A stretch of 46,377 nucleotides of DNA from Bacteroidales bacterium. Lineage in GTDB: Bacteria; Bacteroidota; Bacteroidia; Bacteroidales; JAAYJT01. The stretch lies in NCBI GenBank assembly GCA_012522795.1, contig JAAYJT010000012.1, forward strand, positions 1-46,377, written 5' to 3'. Made by a program: the position numbers and the translations under genes. The notes below the pieces were generated by a model, which saw only the letters and a list, made by a program, of their open reading frames with translations, searched no databases and had not been told where the DNA came from. Shown piece by piece: positions 36,590 through 44,967 of the stretch (positions within the stretch are counted from its first letter, which is position 1; every line of letters begins with the position of its first letter).

Positions 36590-37855
36590 TTAGGTTTTAT
36601 TATAACAGCTTTGTGCTGCCAGCCAGGCAGTTGAAAAAGCTAATTGAAGATTGAATCCACCCGTAGTTCCGTCAAGATCAATGACTTCGCCGGCAAAATA
36701 CAAACCAGGCATTAGTTTCGATTCCATTGTTTTGGGATTTATCTCGCTGGTATCAACACCACCGGCTGTAATGATAGCTTCTTTAAAACCCGGATGTCCC
36801 TTGATATCAAAACGGAAGTCTTTCATCAGCAGCAATATTTTTTTGCGTTCCTGTGAGCTAAGCTGATTACATAATTTTTCTCTGTCAATTTTTAATAATT
36901 CAATAAAAATCGGGATAAGTTTTGAAGGCAGCCAGAGCTTGAAAATATTTCCCACTTGTTTTTTCCCGTGTGTATTGATATCACGTAATAAACGTGCATC
37001 AAGTTTTTTCTCGTTAAGTGCTGGTTTCAGATCAATACCGATTTCCACTTTGTTGTTTTTCATATGCATTTCCACAACAATACGACTTAGCGTAAGTATA
37101 ACCGGCCCGCTAAGTCCGTAATGTGTAAACATTAGTTCACCAAATTCTTCAGCGATCTTTTTTCCATTAACCCAAACTATTGCATTTATGTTTTTCAATC
37201 CCAGACCCTGTAGTTTTTCAGCAGTATCTCCATAAGTGACCAGAGGCACCAGGGCAGGCCTGACTTCACTTATACTGTGCCCTGCCTGAATTGCCAGCGT
37301 ATAGCCATCACCAGTGGAACCCGTGGCAGGATATGATCTCCCTCCTGTACAAATAATAACAGCCTTTGAGAAAAAGTCTACATCCTTTCCGTCAATTACG
37401 GCTCTTACTCCATTTATCCCGTCATTTCCGGTCAATAATGATGTAACCCTTGTATTATATCTGATTTCAATATTCTTTTTCCCCATCCATTGCAATATTG
37501 CATTCAATACATCGGATGCATTATTACTTATAGGGAAAATACGCTTACCTCTTTCAGTTATAATCTCAACACCGTGATCATTAAGGATTTGAAGAATATC
37601 ATCAATAAAAAAAGCATCGAAAGCATATTTCAGGAATCGTCCTTTAGGAAAAATGTTTTTAAAGAAAACTGACTGTGGGGCATCATTCGTGATATTGCAT
37701 CGTCCTTTTCCGGTAATTAAAAGTTTTCGTCCGGCACTTCTCATTTTTTCAAGCAATAATACCCGTGCGCCCAGATGAGCAGCCCTGCCGGCAGCTATCA
37801 GCCCTGAAGCACCAGCTCCTACAACAATTACATCATATTTTTTTTCTGAATTCAC
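36590..37855 (-). CDS. BaiN/HI0933-family FAD-dependent oxidoreductase
   Basis: A 421-residue flavoprotein. The N-terminal dinucleotide-binding motif is VVGAGASGLIAAGRAAHLGA, followed by KMRSAGRKLLITGKGRCNITN, the family hallmark. CTGGRSYPATGSTGDGY near 175 and the C-terminal ITAGGVDTSEI and GLYFAGEVIDLDGTTGGFNLQ are typical second FAD-contact motifs. The start codon is GTG. Members include proteins annotated as aminoacetone oxidases or bile-acid BaiN, but the physiological reaction of most homologs is unknown and I do not assign one. A -7-like box lies 30 bases upstream. Confidence 0.92.
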   Translation of the reverse strand: MNSEKKYDVIVVGAGASGLIAAGRAAHLGARVLLLEKMRSAGRKLLITGKGRCNITNDAPQSVFFKNIFPKGRFLKYAFDAFFIDDILQILNDHGVEIITERGKRIFPISNNASDVLNAILQWMGKKNIEIRYNTRVTSLLTGNDGINGVRAVIDGKDVDFFSKAVIICTGGRSYPATGSTGDGYTLAIQAGHSISEVRPALVPLVTYGDTAEKLQGLGLKNINAIVWVNGKKIAEEFGELMFTHYGLSGPVILTLSRIVVEMHMKNNKVEIGIDLKPALNEKKLDARLLRDINTHGKKQVGNIFKLWLPSKLIPIFIELLKIDREKLCNQLSSQERKKILLLMKDFRFDIKGHPGFKEAIITAGGVDTSEINPKTMESKLMPGLYFAGEVIDLDGTTGGFNLQLAFSTAWLAAQSCYNKT

Positions 37856-37884
37856 CTGATAACAATGTTTAAAACTTGTACAGG

Positions 37885-37892
37885 CAAAAGTA
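37885..37892 (-). promoter_or_regulatory. Probable -7 box of the HI0933-family gene
   Basis: The minus strand reads TACTTTTG, an exact TAnnTTTG match, with TTTG 24 bases further upstream (37920-37917), somewhat long for a -33 spacing. Confidence 0.38.
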
Positions 37893-37965
37893 AAGCTTTC
37901 GTTACAAGGAAAGTGGCAAATAACAGCAATAAATTTTTATAATTAAGCCCGAAATATTACCTATT

Positions 37966-38179
37966 GGAAAAATATAACAGACCAATTATACCGGATGGTA
38001 AAATATAACTGATCAATTATACCGGATGGCAAAATATAACAGACCAATTATACAGGATGGCAAAATATAACAGACCAATTATCGCTCCGCTCAATTGTTC
38101 TGAATGTTTTAACCACCGGCATTAACGATTGTAATTTACAAAACAGCTTGGACTATTTTGTAAATACAATTCGTATAAG
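37966..38179 (+). repeat. Dispersed box-palindrome element, copy 2 (before NUDIX gene), box expanded in tandem
   Basis: In order: a 31-bp tandem repeat (units at 37969, 38000, 38031 and partial 38062-38082) whose unit contains AAAATATAACAGACCAATT; a 53-base spacer; the 32-bp palindrome 38134-38165 (arms ATTTACAAAA/TTTTGTAAAT); and ACAATTCGTATAA. Copy 1 (23239-23359) has a single box but otherwise the same layout; the palindromes differ at two bases of 32. The element fills most of the 371-base gap between the flavoprotein and NUDIX genes. No coding frame is seen in it. Confidence 0.87.
37969..38082 (+). repeat. 31-bp tandem repeat, about 3.7 units
   Basis: Units begin exactly 31 bases apart; each reads AAAATATAACAGACCAATT then ATACCGGATGGC, with single-base changes (units 2 and 3). 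31 bp is close to three DNA turns, so sites would lie on one face of the helix. Confidence 0.9.
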
Positions 38180-38187
38180 TATTTTTG
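38157..38187 (+). promoter_or_regulatory. Promoter of the NUDIX gene overlapping the palindrome
   Basis: -33 TTTG at 38157-38160 lies in the right arm of the palindrome; -7 TATTTTTG at 38180-38187 is an exact TAnnTTTG match 19 bases on. A protein on the palindrome would block or contact RNA polymerase. Confidence 0.6.
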
Positions 38188-38226
38188 GCTTCAAATACCA
38201 GTTAAGATTTAATTTTAGAACATAAT

Positions 38227-38661
38227 ATGCCATATACCTATGAATATTCGCGTCCGGCAGTAACTGTTGATATCATTGTGTTAAGAAATGCAATGACCCA
38301 GGTTTTACTTATTAAGAGGCTCTTACCTCCATTTGAAAACCAATGGGCTTTGCCAGGTGGTTTTGTTGAAATGGAGGAAACACTTGAAAAAGCAGCCGAA
38401 AGAGAGCTGGAAGAAGAAACCGGAATTACAGGAATTTCACTTTCGCAATTTCATGCATTCAGCGATCCTGATCGTGACCCGCGTCACAGAACAATATCGG
38501 TTGTTTTCTGGGGTGAAGCCGGACAGGACAAATACCTTACAAAAGCTGGTTCAGATGCCAAAGAAGCAAAGTGGTTTGAAATAAACAACCTTCCTTCTCT
38601 GGCTTTTGACCATGATAAGATCCTCCGGAAAGCTGTAACTGAGTTGATCAACAGAATGTAA
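38227..38661 (+). CDS. NUDIX hydrolase (ADP-ribose pyrophosphatase-like)
   Basis: A 144-residue pyrophosphohydrolase with a perfect Nudix box: G45-x5-E51-x7-R59-E60-L61-x-E63-E64-x-G66-I67. The N-terminal RPAVTVDIIVLR and the central FSDPDRDPRHRTISVVFWG stretch, with D-P-D-R-D-P-R, resemble the ADP-ribose/NrtR-like subgroup, but there is no winged-helix domain, so it is an enzyme rather than an NrtR repressor. Likely substrates are ADP-ribose or related NAD breakdown products; this is inferred from subgroup resemblance. Its upstream region is the box-palindrome element shared with the RES/Xre operon. Confidence 0.92.
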   Translation: MPYTYEYSRPAVTVDIIVLRNAMTQVLLIKRLLPPFENQWALPGGFVEMEETLEKAAERELEEETGITGISLSQFHAFSDPDRDPRHRTISVVFWGEAGQDKYLTKAGSDAKEAKWFEINNLPSLAFDHDKILRKAVTELINRM

Positions 38662-38707
38662 AGCCAGGCCGGATTTGAAGCGATTAAGTTTGCTGGGCAA
38701 TAATGTC

Positions 38708-39355
38708 TTACATTACTTCAAGCATAGCATTAACAATATTTCTTGCGCCAAGCTCAATATCAGCAATGCTTGCATCCAACATATAGCATGGTGTTGTAAA
38801 CACATTATTCTTCTTATCAAAAACAACTTCTCCATGCGTGGTTTTTATGTGCTTTGATCCCATTTTGGCAATAGATTCTGCCGTTTCGGCATCATCACCA
38901 ATAGTTACTTCCACATCGCCTAAAAGCCTTGATATCAATGCCGGAGCAATACATAATGCACCTATTGGTTTTTTCAGTGCATGGGTTGTTAAAACAGCTT
39001 TTTCAACATCGGAATTTACTTTACAGTCAGGACCATCAAAGGCAAAAGTGCAAAGATTTTTAGCAACTCCAAAGCCACCCGGAAATATTAAAGCATCGTA
39101 TTGCTTTGCGTCATATTCTGCCAGAGGTTTTATGTTCCCTCTTGCAATACGAGCTGACTCAACAAGTACATTGCGCTTTTCGGGCATTTCTTCACCGGTA
39201 AGATGATTAATAACATGATGTTGCATGGCATCGGGTGCAAACATTTGATAATCGGCGCCTGCCTTTTTAACAGCCAACATGGTCATAACGGCTTCGTGGA
39301 TCTCGGCGCCGTCAAAAACACCACTTCCTGCGATAACAATTGCGAATTTTTTCAT
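38708..39355 (-). CDS. elbB: ElbB-type DJ-1/PfpI-family glyoxalase-like protein
   Basis: A 215-residue member of the DJ-1/PfpI superfamily. ElbB signature stretches are GSGVFDGAEIHEAVMTMLAV, FAPDAMQHHVINHLTGE, ESARIARG, LIFPGGFGVAKNL and the nucleophile-elbow cysteine in GALCIAPA. E. coli ElbB has weak glyoxalase activity and was linked to isoprenoid production; the physiological role is uncertain. It is divergent from an SRAP gene with separate -7 boxes in the 92-base gap. Confidence 0.92.
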   Translation of the reverse strand: MKKFAIVIAGSGVFDGAEIHEAVMTMLAVKKAGADYQMFAPDAMQHHVINHLTGEEMPEKRNVLVESARIARGNIKPLAEYDAKQYDALIFPGGFGVAKNLCTFAFDGPDCKVNSDVEKAVLTTHALKKPIGALCIAPALISRLLGDVEVTIGDDAETAESIAKMGSKHIKTTHGEVVFDKKNNVFTTPCYMLDASIADIELGARNIVNAMLEVM

Positions 39356-39374
39356 AGGTATGAGTATTTGAATA

Positions 39375-39382
39375 TATATTTG
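39375..39382 (+). promoter_or_regulatory. Candidate -7 box of the SRAP gene (TATATTTG)
   Basis: An exact TAnnTTTG match 65 bases before the ATG; the -33 region is weak. Confidence 0.35.
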
Positions 39383-39399
39383 TATTACTTTTCAGGCTT

Positions 39400-39407
39400 C
39401 AAAGTTA
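39400..39407 (-). promoter_or_regulatory. Candidate -7 box of elbB
   Basis: The minus strand reads TAACTTTG, an exact TAnnTTTG match, 44 bases before the ATG. Confidence 0.38.
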
Positions 39408-39447
39408 CAAAAAAGAAAAGAGAATTAAATTATAAAATTGATGTGTC

Positions 39448-40101
39448 ATGTGTGGACGATTCTCGCTAACCACTGATGAATACTTATTGAACGAGCGTTT
39501 CAGGCTGGCCGGAGGCATTGAGCCTTATGTAGCAAGGTATAATTGCGCTCCCACACAAAATCTTGCCGTCATCGTTGCCAATGAACCACGGCAATTACGT
39601 TATTTCAGGTGGGGTTTGATACCATTTTGGGCAAAAGATGAAAAAATTGGAAATAAAATGATAAATGCGCGTGCTGAAAGTATAACAGAAAAGCCATCGT
39701 TCAAACATGCCTTTAAACAACGCAGATGCCTTATTCCGGCTGATGGCTTTTATGAGTGGAAAAATCAGAACGGAAAAACACCATTCAGAATAAAACTGAA
39801 AAACGATCAACCCTTTGCAATGGCAGGAATATGGGAAGCCTGGAAAAACCCTGAAAATTCAACAATTTATTCGTTTTCGATTATTACTACTGCTGCAAAC
39901 GAGCTTTTGCAAAGTATTCATGAGCGTATGCCGGTGATCCTGCGACAGGAATCGGAAGAAATATGGCTTAACAGTAATAAGCAGGATGAACTTTTAGCAT
40001 TGCTAAAGCCTTATGACCCGAACCAGATGTATGCCTATGAGATATCAAAACTGGTAAATTCCCCTTCAAATGACAACCCTGCTGTATTACTTCCGGTGTA
40101 A
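39448..40101 (+). CDS. SRAP-domain abasic-site protein (YedK/HMCES)
   Basis: It forms a stable thiazolidine crosslink with abasic sites in single-stranded DNA, shielding forks. The catalytic C2 is exposed after Met removal (MCGRFSLT). The other active-site residues are present: N in INARAES, E in PADGFYEWK, and H in SIHERMPVIL. The 217-residue length is normal for bacterial SRAP proteins. No SOS box or partner polymerase gene is visible next to it. Confidence 0.94.
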   Translation: MCGRFSLTTDEYLLNERFRLAGGIEPYVARYNCAPTQNLAVIVANEPRQLRYFRWGLIPFWAKDEKIGNKMINARAESITEKPSFKHAFKQRRCLIPADGFYEWKNQNGKTPFRIKLKNDQPFAMAGIWEAWKNPENSTIYSFSIITTAANELLQSIHERMPVILRQESEEIWLNSNKQDELLALLKPYDPNQMYAYEISKLVNSPSNDNPAVLLPV

Positions 40102-40188
40102 GAATAATAGATCTGGGTTCACGACAAGATGATAACTGCAATAAGTATGTTTTAATGCTTTTAGATTCAGATAAGGCATTGTTAGTTC

Positions 40189-41181
40189 TCAGGTGATCAT
40201 AAGATTACAGCCTCGCATATCACTTTGATCAAAACGGCCTAAGACTTCAAAACTGCCATTATGATCTGTTCTGCCCAGATCCTGAGTAGAAATAAAAGCG
40301 CATGAATTAATATTGGCAAGGTCAATTATGTTGATGGCTCCGGTTTTACCGGCTGACAGATACCTGAACGGATCATTAATATCGCGGATCATTATTTTCA
40401 TCCATGGCGGAGTGCCAAATACACCATTATTTTTTGAGTATGCCTGCGAAAGTAACTCGGTCATACCATATTCTGAATGAATACTGCTGATCTGAAACCT
40501 TGAACTCAGAATTTCATGCAGTTCCTTACGTATCATTTCTTTTTTTCTGCCCTTCATACCTCCGGTTTCCATAACAATAAGATCAGGAGGCAGATGTATG
40601 GGATAAACTTCTGAAAAATCGAGCAAGGCATAGCTGACTCCTATGAGGATAACTCTTTGCTGCTTTTCAATAAGATGTTCTATGGTTTGAGCAAGTTTCT
40701 GGTGTTCGTATAAATAAAAGCCGTTTTGTGCATGATTGCTTAAACTCATCAGTTTACTGACCATATACACTAGGCTTGAGCCTTCGCGTTCAAGATATGA
40801 TGGCAATAATGCAAGAAAACAATAGTTTTCCGGAGAACCATAAAACATTTCAAAGGTCCTCGTCAGGCTTTCATCATACAACGAAAGCCGGTTCACAAAA
40901 TGCTTTGATGTAGTTTGCCCTGTGGTACCGCTGCTTATAAAAATTCTTTCTGCCGGTTCTGACCCACATTGAACTTTATGGGTTTTAAATAATTCGACCG
41001 GAAGAAAAGGTATTTCAGAAATAGCGCCAATTTTATTTCCTGTTCCTAACAAGTCGCAAAACCGCCTGTAAACCTCATTTTGCGAGTATTGAAAATGAAA
41101 AATCTGTAAAGCAAGCTCCTGAAATTCCATTTCAGTACTAATATTAAAGATCCGGTTTATATCGGGTTTAAACTCATTCAT
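40189..41181 (-). CDS. LuxE/PaaK-like acyl-protein synthetase
   Basis: A 330-residue member of the ANL adenylating superfamily close to LuxE, which activates fatty acids and passes them to a partner. The adenylate-forming loop is ISSGTTGQTTSKHF near 82-95, and SEYGMTELLSQAYSKNNG near 235 is the A5-like motif. The C-terminal small domain of full ANL enzymes is missing, as in LuxE. No luxCD, acyl carrier or polyketide genes surround it, so the acyl group and acceptor are unknown. It is divergent from a small lipoprotein gene (55 bases). Confidence 0.85.
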   Translation of the reverse strand: MNEFKPDINRIFNISTEMEFQELALQIFHFQYSQNEVYRRFCDLLGTGNKIGAISEIPFLPVELFKTHKVQCGSEPAERIFISSGTTGQTTSKHFVNRLSLYDESLTRTFEMFYGSPENYCFLALLPSYLEREGSSLVYMVSKLMSLSNHAQNGFYLYEHQKLAQTIEHLIEKQQRVILIGVSYALLDFSEVYPIHLPPDLIVMETGGMKGRKKEMIRKELHEILSSRFQISSIHSEYGMTELLSQAYSKNNGVFGTPPWMKIMIRDINDPFRYLSAGKTGAINIIDLANINSCAFISTQDLGRTDHNGSFEVLGRFDQSDMRGCNLMIT

Positions 41182-41236
41182 GGGTTTCGAAACGAAAAAA
41201 AAATAGTACTTTTATACGCTGATAATTAAAATTTTT

Positions 41237-41731
41237 ATGCGAATAATTTTAACCTTTCTGGTTTTGTTTTTTCTTGTCCTTTCGTCTTGTATGAAAGAAA
41301 AGGAGTTCCCTGTTGAGCCCCGGATAGCTTTCAAAGACTTTACAAAGGTAATTATTCCGCCTGACTCCATTCCTCAGTTACTTATTTTGAGCATTTCATT
41401 TACTGATGGTGATGGCGACATAGGGCTGGATTCAACAATGATAGATTCACCTTACGATTTCAATTTGTTTATTGATATTTATAAAATGACGAACGGACAA
41501 CTGGAAACGATTGTTATTTCTGGAGATACTGTTAATTTTAATGGACGCATCCCCATAGTTGCCGAAAACCCTGATAATAAACCGATAGAGGGTGTTATTG
41601 AATATAATTTTGATTACTCCATACTGAGGTCGCGTTTACTTAACGACACAGTAGCCTTTGATGTTAGCATTAAAGACAGGGCATTGCACCAAAGCAATAC
41701 TATTCGCACACCTCTCATAATTATTGATTAG
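41237..41731 (+). CDS. Small lipoprotein of unknown function
   Basis: A 164-residue protein with a clear lipoprotein signal (MRIILTFLVLFFLVLS, lipobox LSSC, C18) followed by MKEKEF, a charged start that could direct it to the cell surface. A DGDGDIGLD stretch near 57 looks like a calcium-binding loop of a beta-sandwich fold. I do not know its function. It sits 91 bases before the PBP2 gene but a good promoter lies between, so the two need not be co-transcribed. Confidence 0.78.
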   Translation: MRIILTFLVLFFLVLSSCMKEKEFPVEPRIAFKDFTKVIIPPDSIPQLLILSISFTDGDGDIGLDSTMIDSPYDFNLFIDIYKMTNGQLETIVISGDTVNFNGRIPIVAENPDNKPIEGVIEYNFDYSILRSRLLNDTVAFDVSIKDRALHQSNTIRTPLIIID

Positions 41732-41748
41732 AACCTTTTGCGAACTTA

Positions 41749-41781
41749 TTTGTACTGATACAGCTAAATAAAGTAATTTTG
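41749..41781 (+). promoter_or_regulatory. Promoter of the mrdA-rodA operon (TTTG-N21-TAATTTTG)
   Basis: -33 TTTG at 41749-41752 and an exact -7 TAnnTTTG at 41774-41781, 21 bases apart; start of transcription would lie about 40 bases before the ATG. Confidence 0.62.
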
Positions 41782-41822
41782 CTAAAGAGCAAAGTTTTGG
41801 TATTTTATTTCTAAGTCATTCA

Positions 41823-43634
41823 ATGCGAAAACCTTATACCGACAGGAAATATATAATTATTGGTTTTGTGATTGCTGTTGGAATTATCTTTATTCTGAAG
41901 CTTTTTCATATTCAGATAATTGACAAGAGCTATAAGCTTTCAGCCGATAATAATGTGTTGAGATATATGACCCAATATCCTGCTCGTGGTCTTATATATG
42001 ACCGCAACGGAAAATTGATGGTATATAATGAGGCTGCCTATGATCTTATGGTTGTGCCGCGTTTGGTGAAAAATATTGATACAGTTGAATTCTGCAATAT
42101 AATTGGTATTGACAGGGAAACCTTTATCAGCAATATAAGTCGCGCAAAAAAATATTCTTTTTTCAAACCCTCAGTTTTCGAGGCACAGATATCACGCGAA
42201 ACTTATGGTTTCCTTGAAGAAAAACTGTTTAAATATCCCGGCTTTTTTGTTCAAATCCGTACACTTCGTAAATATACCGAACCTATTGCAGCACATATAC
42301 TTGGTTATATTGGTGAAGTAAGCAACAGAGTGATTGAAAGTAATCCCTATTATAAAATGGGCGACTATATAGGAATAAGTGGAATTGAAAAAACCTATGA
42401 GGAAATTTTGAGAGGGAAAAAAGGGGTTAAGATCATGATGGTTGATGTGCATAACAGAGAAGTAGGTAATTACATGGAAGGTAAATTTGACACCTTGTCC
42501 GAAATGGGCTCTGATATTTATTTGACAATAGATGCTGAGCTTCAGGCTTATGGCGAATATTTGATGAAAAATAAAAGAGGAAGCATTGTTGCCATTGAAC
42601 CTGCAACCGGAGAAATACTTGCACTGGTAAGCAGTCCTACCTATGACCCTGGACTTATGGTAGGGCGGACACGTACAAAAAATTATTTTCTGATGTCGAA
42701 AGACTCACTTAAGCCCTTGTTTAACAGAGCATTAATGGCTACCTATCCGCCCGGATCAACATTTAAGATGGCTAATGCACTGGTTGCACTGAAATATGAA
42801 ACACTAACTCCTCAATCCAGATATGGCTGTTCAGGGAAACAATCCCAGCCAATACGTTGCACACACAGCCATGAAACACCACTGGCACTTCGGGGAGCTA
42901 TAGAGCATTCATGTAATTCCTATTTCTGGGCAACATTTCGTGATTTAATTGGTAGTTCAAAGTTTAAGAACACTGCTGAGGCATTTCAACAATGGACTGA
43001 AACCATGCATAGTTTTGGTCTGGGAAAACCTGTGGGAGGCGATCTTTTTGGTGAACAGTCTGGAAAAATACCTCAATCCGGAGAATATAACAGGATTTAT
43101 GGAGTGAATCGTTGGCGTGCACTCACAATACGATCGTTATCAATAGGGCAGGGAGAAATATTGCTTACACCTGTTCAGCTTGCAAATATGGCTACAATTT
43201 ATGCAAACAGAGGTTCTTACTATCCTCCACATTTATTGAGATCCGTCACGCAGCGAAGCGATAGCATTGCTTTGCCTGAATTTAAAAAGAAATATACCAG
43301 CGTTAATCAAAATCATTTTCATGATATTGTTGACGGAATGCATCAGGTTTTTAGTGGATCACATGGAACAGCACGCTGGTATAGAATTGATACTATTCCA
43401 ATGTGTGGGAAGACAGGCACATCCGAAAATCCTCATGGCAAGGATCACTCTTTATTTATTGCCTTTGCACCAATGGATAACCCAAAAATAGCTATAGCAG
43501 TTGTAGTTGAAAATTCAGGTTTTGGAGCAACCTGGGCAGTCCCTATAGCCACATTGATGATGGAGAAATATTTTAATGGTGAAATAGTACGCAAACATAT
43601 TGAAGAGCGTATGGTAAATGCGATTCTTTATTGA
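41823..43634 (+). CDS. mrdA: Penicillin-binding protein 2 (elongasome transpeptidase)
   Basis: The class B transpeptidase that crosslinks peptidoglycan during side-wall growth. A single N-terminal membrane helix (about 12-30) precedes the dimerisation domain with PARGLIYDRNGKLM and YTEPIAAHILGYIGEV. The penicillin-binding motifs are S312-T-F-K315, S363-C-N365 and K530-T-G532. The 603-residue length is normal. rodA follows at once, as in most bacteria; mreBCD are not in this window. A good promoter lies 42 bases upstream. Confidence 0.96.
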   Translation: MRKPYTDRKYIIIGFVIAVGIIFILKLFHIQIIDKSYKLSADNNVLRYMTQYPARGLIYDRNGKLMVYNEAAYDLMVVPRLVKNIDTVEFCNIIGIDRETFISNISRAKKYSFFKPSVFEAQISRETYGFLEEKLFKYPGFFVQIRTLRKYTEPIAAHILGYIGEVSNRVIESNPYYKMGDYIGISGIEKTYEEILRGKKGVKIMMVDVHNREVGNYMEGKFDTLSEMGSDIYLTIDAELQAYGEYLMKNKRGSIVAIEPATGEILALVSSPTYDPGLMVGRTRTKNYFLMSKDSLKPLFNRALMATYPPGSTFKMANALVALKYETLTPQSRYGCSGKQSQPIRCTHSHETPLALRGAIEHSCNSYFWATFRDLIGSSKFKNTAEAFQQWTETMHSFGLGKPVGGDLFGEQSGKIPQSGEYNRIYGVNRWRALTIRSLSIGQGEILLTPVQLANMATIYANRGSYYPPHLLRSVTQRSDSIALPEFKKKYTSVNQNHFHDIVDGMHQVFSGSHGTARWYRIDTIPMCGKTGTSENPHGKDHSLFIAFAPMDNPKIAIAVVVENSGFGATWAVPIATLMMEKYFNGEIVRKHIEERMVNAILY

Positions 43635-43635
43635 T

Positions 43636-44895
43636 ATGAGAGAACGTGATAGCCTTTTTGCCGGCATAGACAAAATAACCGTTCTGATTTACCTGGCTTT
43701 GGTACTTATTGGCTGGATAAGTATTTATGCTGCTGTGTACCAGGAAGATCACAGCAGTATTTTTGATATTTCTCAGAACTATGGTAAACAATTGATATGG
43801 ATTGCCATTGCCTTATTCCTTGCAGTGATTGTTGTACTTGTTGACATAAGATTTTTTCCGGCTTTCTCATATCTGATTTATATAGTTGTAATTTTACTTC
43901 TTATTGCAGTGTTATTTAAAGGTACGGTTGTAGCAGGAAGTAAATCCTGGTTTCAGATAGGTGGTTTTGCACTACAACCTGCCGAACTTGCTAAATATGC
44001 TACCTGTCTTGCTTTGGCAAGGGCTTTAAGCAATGATTTTTTTGATATGAGAACCATTAAAGGAAAGGCAATTGCATTTGCGATCATTGGATTACCGGCA
44101 ATTTTGGTATTGTTACAAAATGATACCGGTTCAGCCCTGGTTTTCTCATCTTATTTAATAGCTTTTTATCGTGAAGGACTCTCAGGTTATTTGTTTATTG
44201 CCGGATTTGCCGTGATCCTGCTTTCAGTGCTGACATTACTGTTAGGACCTGCCCTAATGATCATTTCTGTAGCTGTGATTGCTGTTGTGAGTATTCTGTT
44301 TATAAAACGTAACAGGACTAACATTGTAAAGGTGATTTCTATATTTCTTGTGGCTGCTGCATTTATATTTACTGTTGAGTACTCCTTTGAAAATATTTTG
44401 CAAGCTCATCAGAAATCCCGTATCAATGTGCTTCTTGGTAAGGAGATTGATCTGAAAGGTGCCGGCTATAATCTGAATCAATCGAAAATTGCTATTGGTT
44501 CAGGAGGTTTGAAAGGAAAAGGTTTCTTACAGGGTACACAGACCAAATATAGTTTTGTTCCGGAGCAAAGTACCGATTTTATTTTTTGCACTATAGGAGA
44601 AGAATGGGGATTCATTGGTAGTGTAATTGTAATAGCCCTTTATATAATATTGATAATTAGGCTGATAAATATGGCTGAAAGGCAAAGGTCTGATTTTGCC
44701 CGGATTTACGGATATGGGGTAGCCTCAGTAGTTACATTTCATTTCATTATAAATATAGGCATGACTATTGGTTTGGTTCCTGTGATCGGGATCCCGCTTC
44801 CATTTATTAGTTACGGCGGTTCTTCACTTATGGCATTTACGCTTTTGCTGTTTACCTTTGTAAAACAAGATGCTCACAGGCTGGATTTATTGTAA
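43636..44895 (+). CDS. rodA: RodA, SEDS-family peptidoglycan polymerase
   Basis: A multi-pass (about ten helices) glycosyltransferase that polymerises lipid II with PBP2 as partner. SEDS landmarks are SKSWFQIGGFALQPAELAKY near 105, LLQNDTGSALVF near 160 (the catalytic Asp region), GKGFLQGTQTKYSFVPEQSTDFIFC near 295, and the C-terminal IPLPFISYGGSSLMAF. I chose the ATG at 43636, one base after the mrdA stop, because MRERDSLFAGIDKITVL fits the usual N-terminus; an in-frame ATG at 43618 would overlap mrdA by 17 bases and add six residues. Either way the genes are translationally coupled. Confidence 0.94.
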   Translation: MRERDSLFAGIDKITVLIYLALVLIGWISIYAAVYQEDHSSIFDISQNYGKQLIWIAIALFLAVIVVLVDIRFFPAFSYLIYIVVILLLIAVLFKGTVVAGSKSWFQIGGFALQPAELAKYATCLALARALSNDFFDMRTIKGKAIAFAIIGLPAILVLLQNDTGSALVFSSYLIAFYREGLSGYLFIAGFAVILLSVLTLLLGPALMIISVAVIAVVSILFIKRNRTNIVKVISIFLVAAAFIFTVEYSFENILQAHQKSRINVLLGKEIDLKGAGYNLNQSKIAIGSGGLKGKGFLQGTQTKYSFVPEQSTDFIFCTIGEEWGFIGSVIVIALYIILIIRLINMAERQRSDFARIYGYGVASVVTFHFIINIGMTIGLVPVIGIPLPFISYGGSSLMAFTLLLFTFVKQDAHRLDLL

Positions 44896-44967
44896 GGATA
44901 AAATGAAATATGTTTTTACCAAAAATTTTTGTTGGTTCATTTATGTGTTGCATTTTAGATCTCGTAA

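Noticed and set aside
37969-38082. 31-bp repeats as a CRISPR array
   Set aside because: Units are head-to-tail without unique spacers and there are no cas genes.
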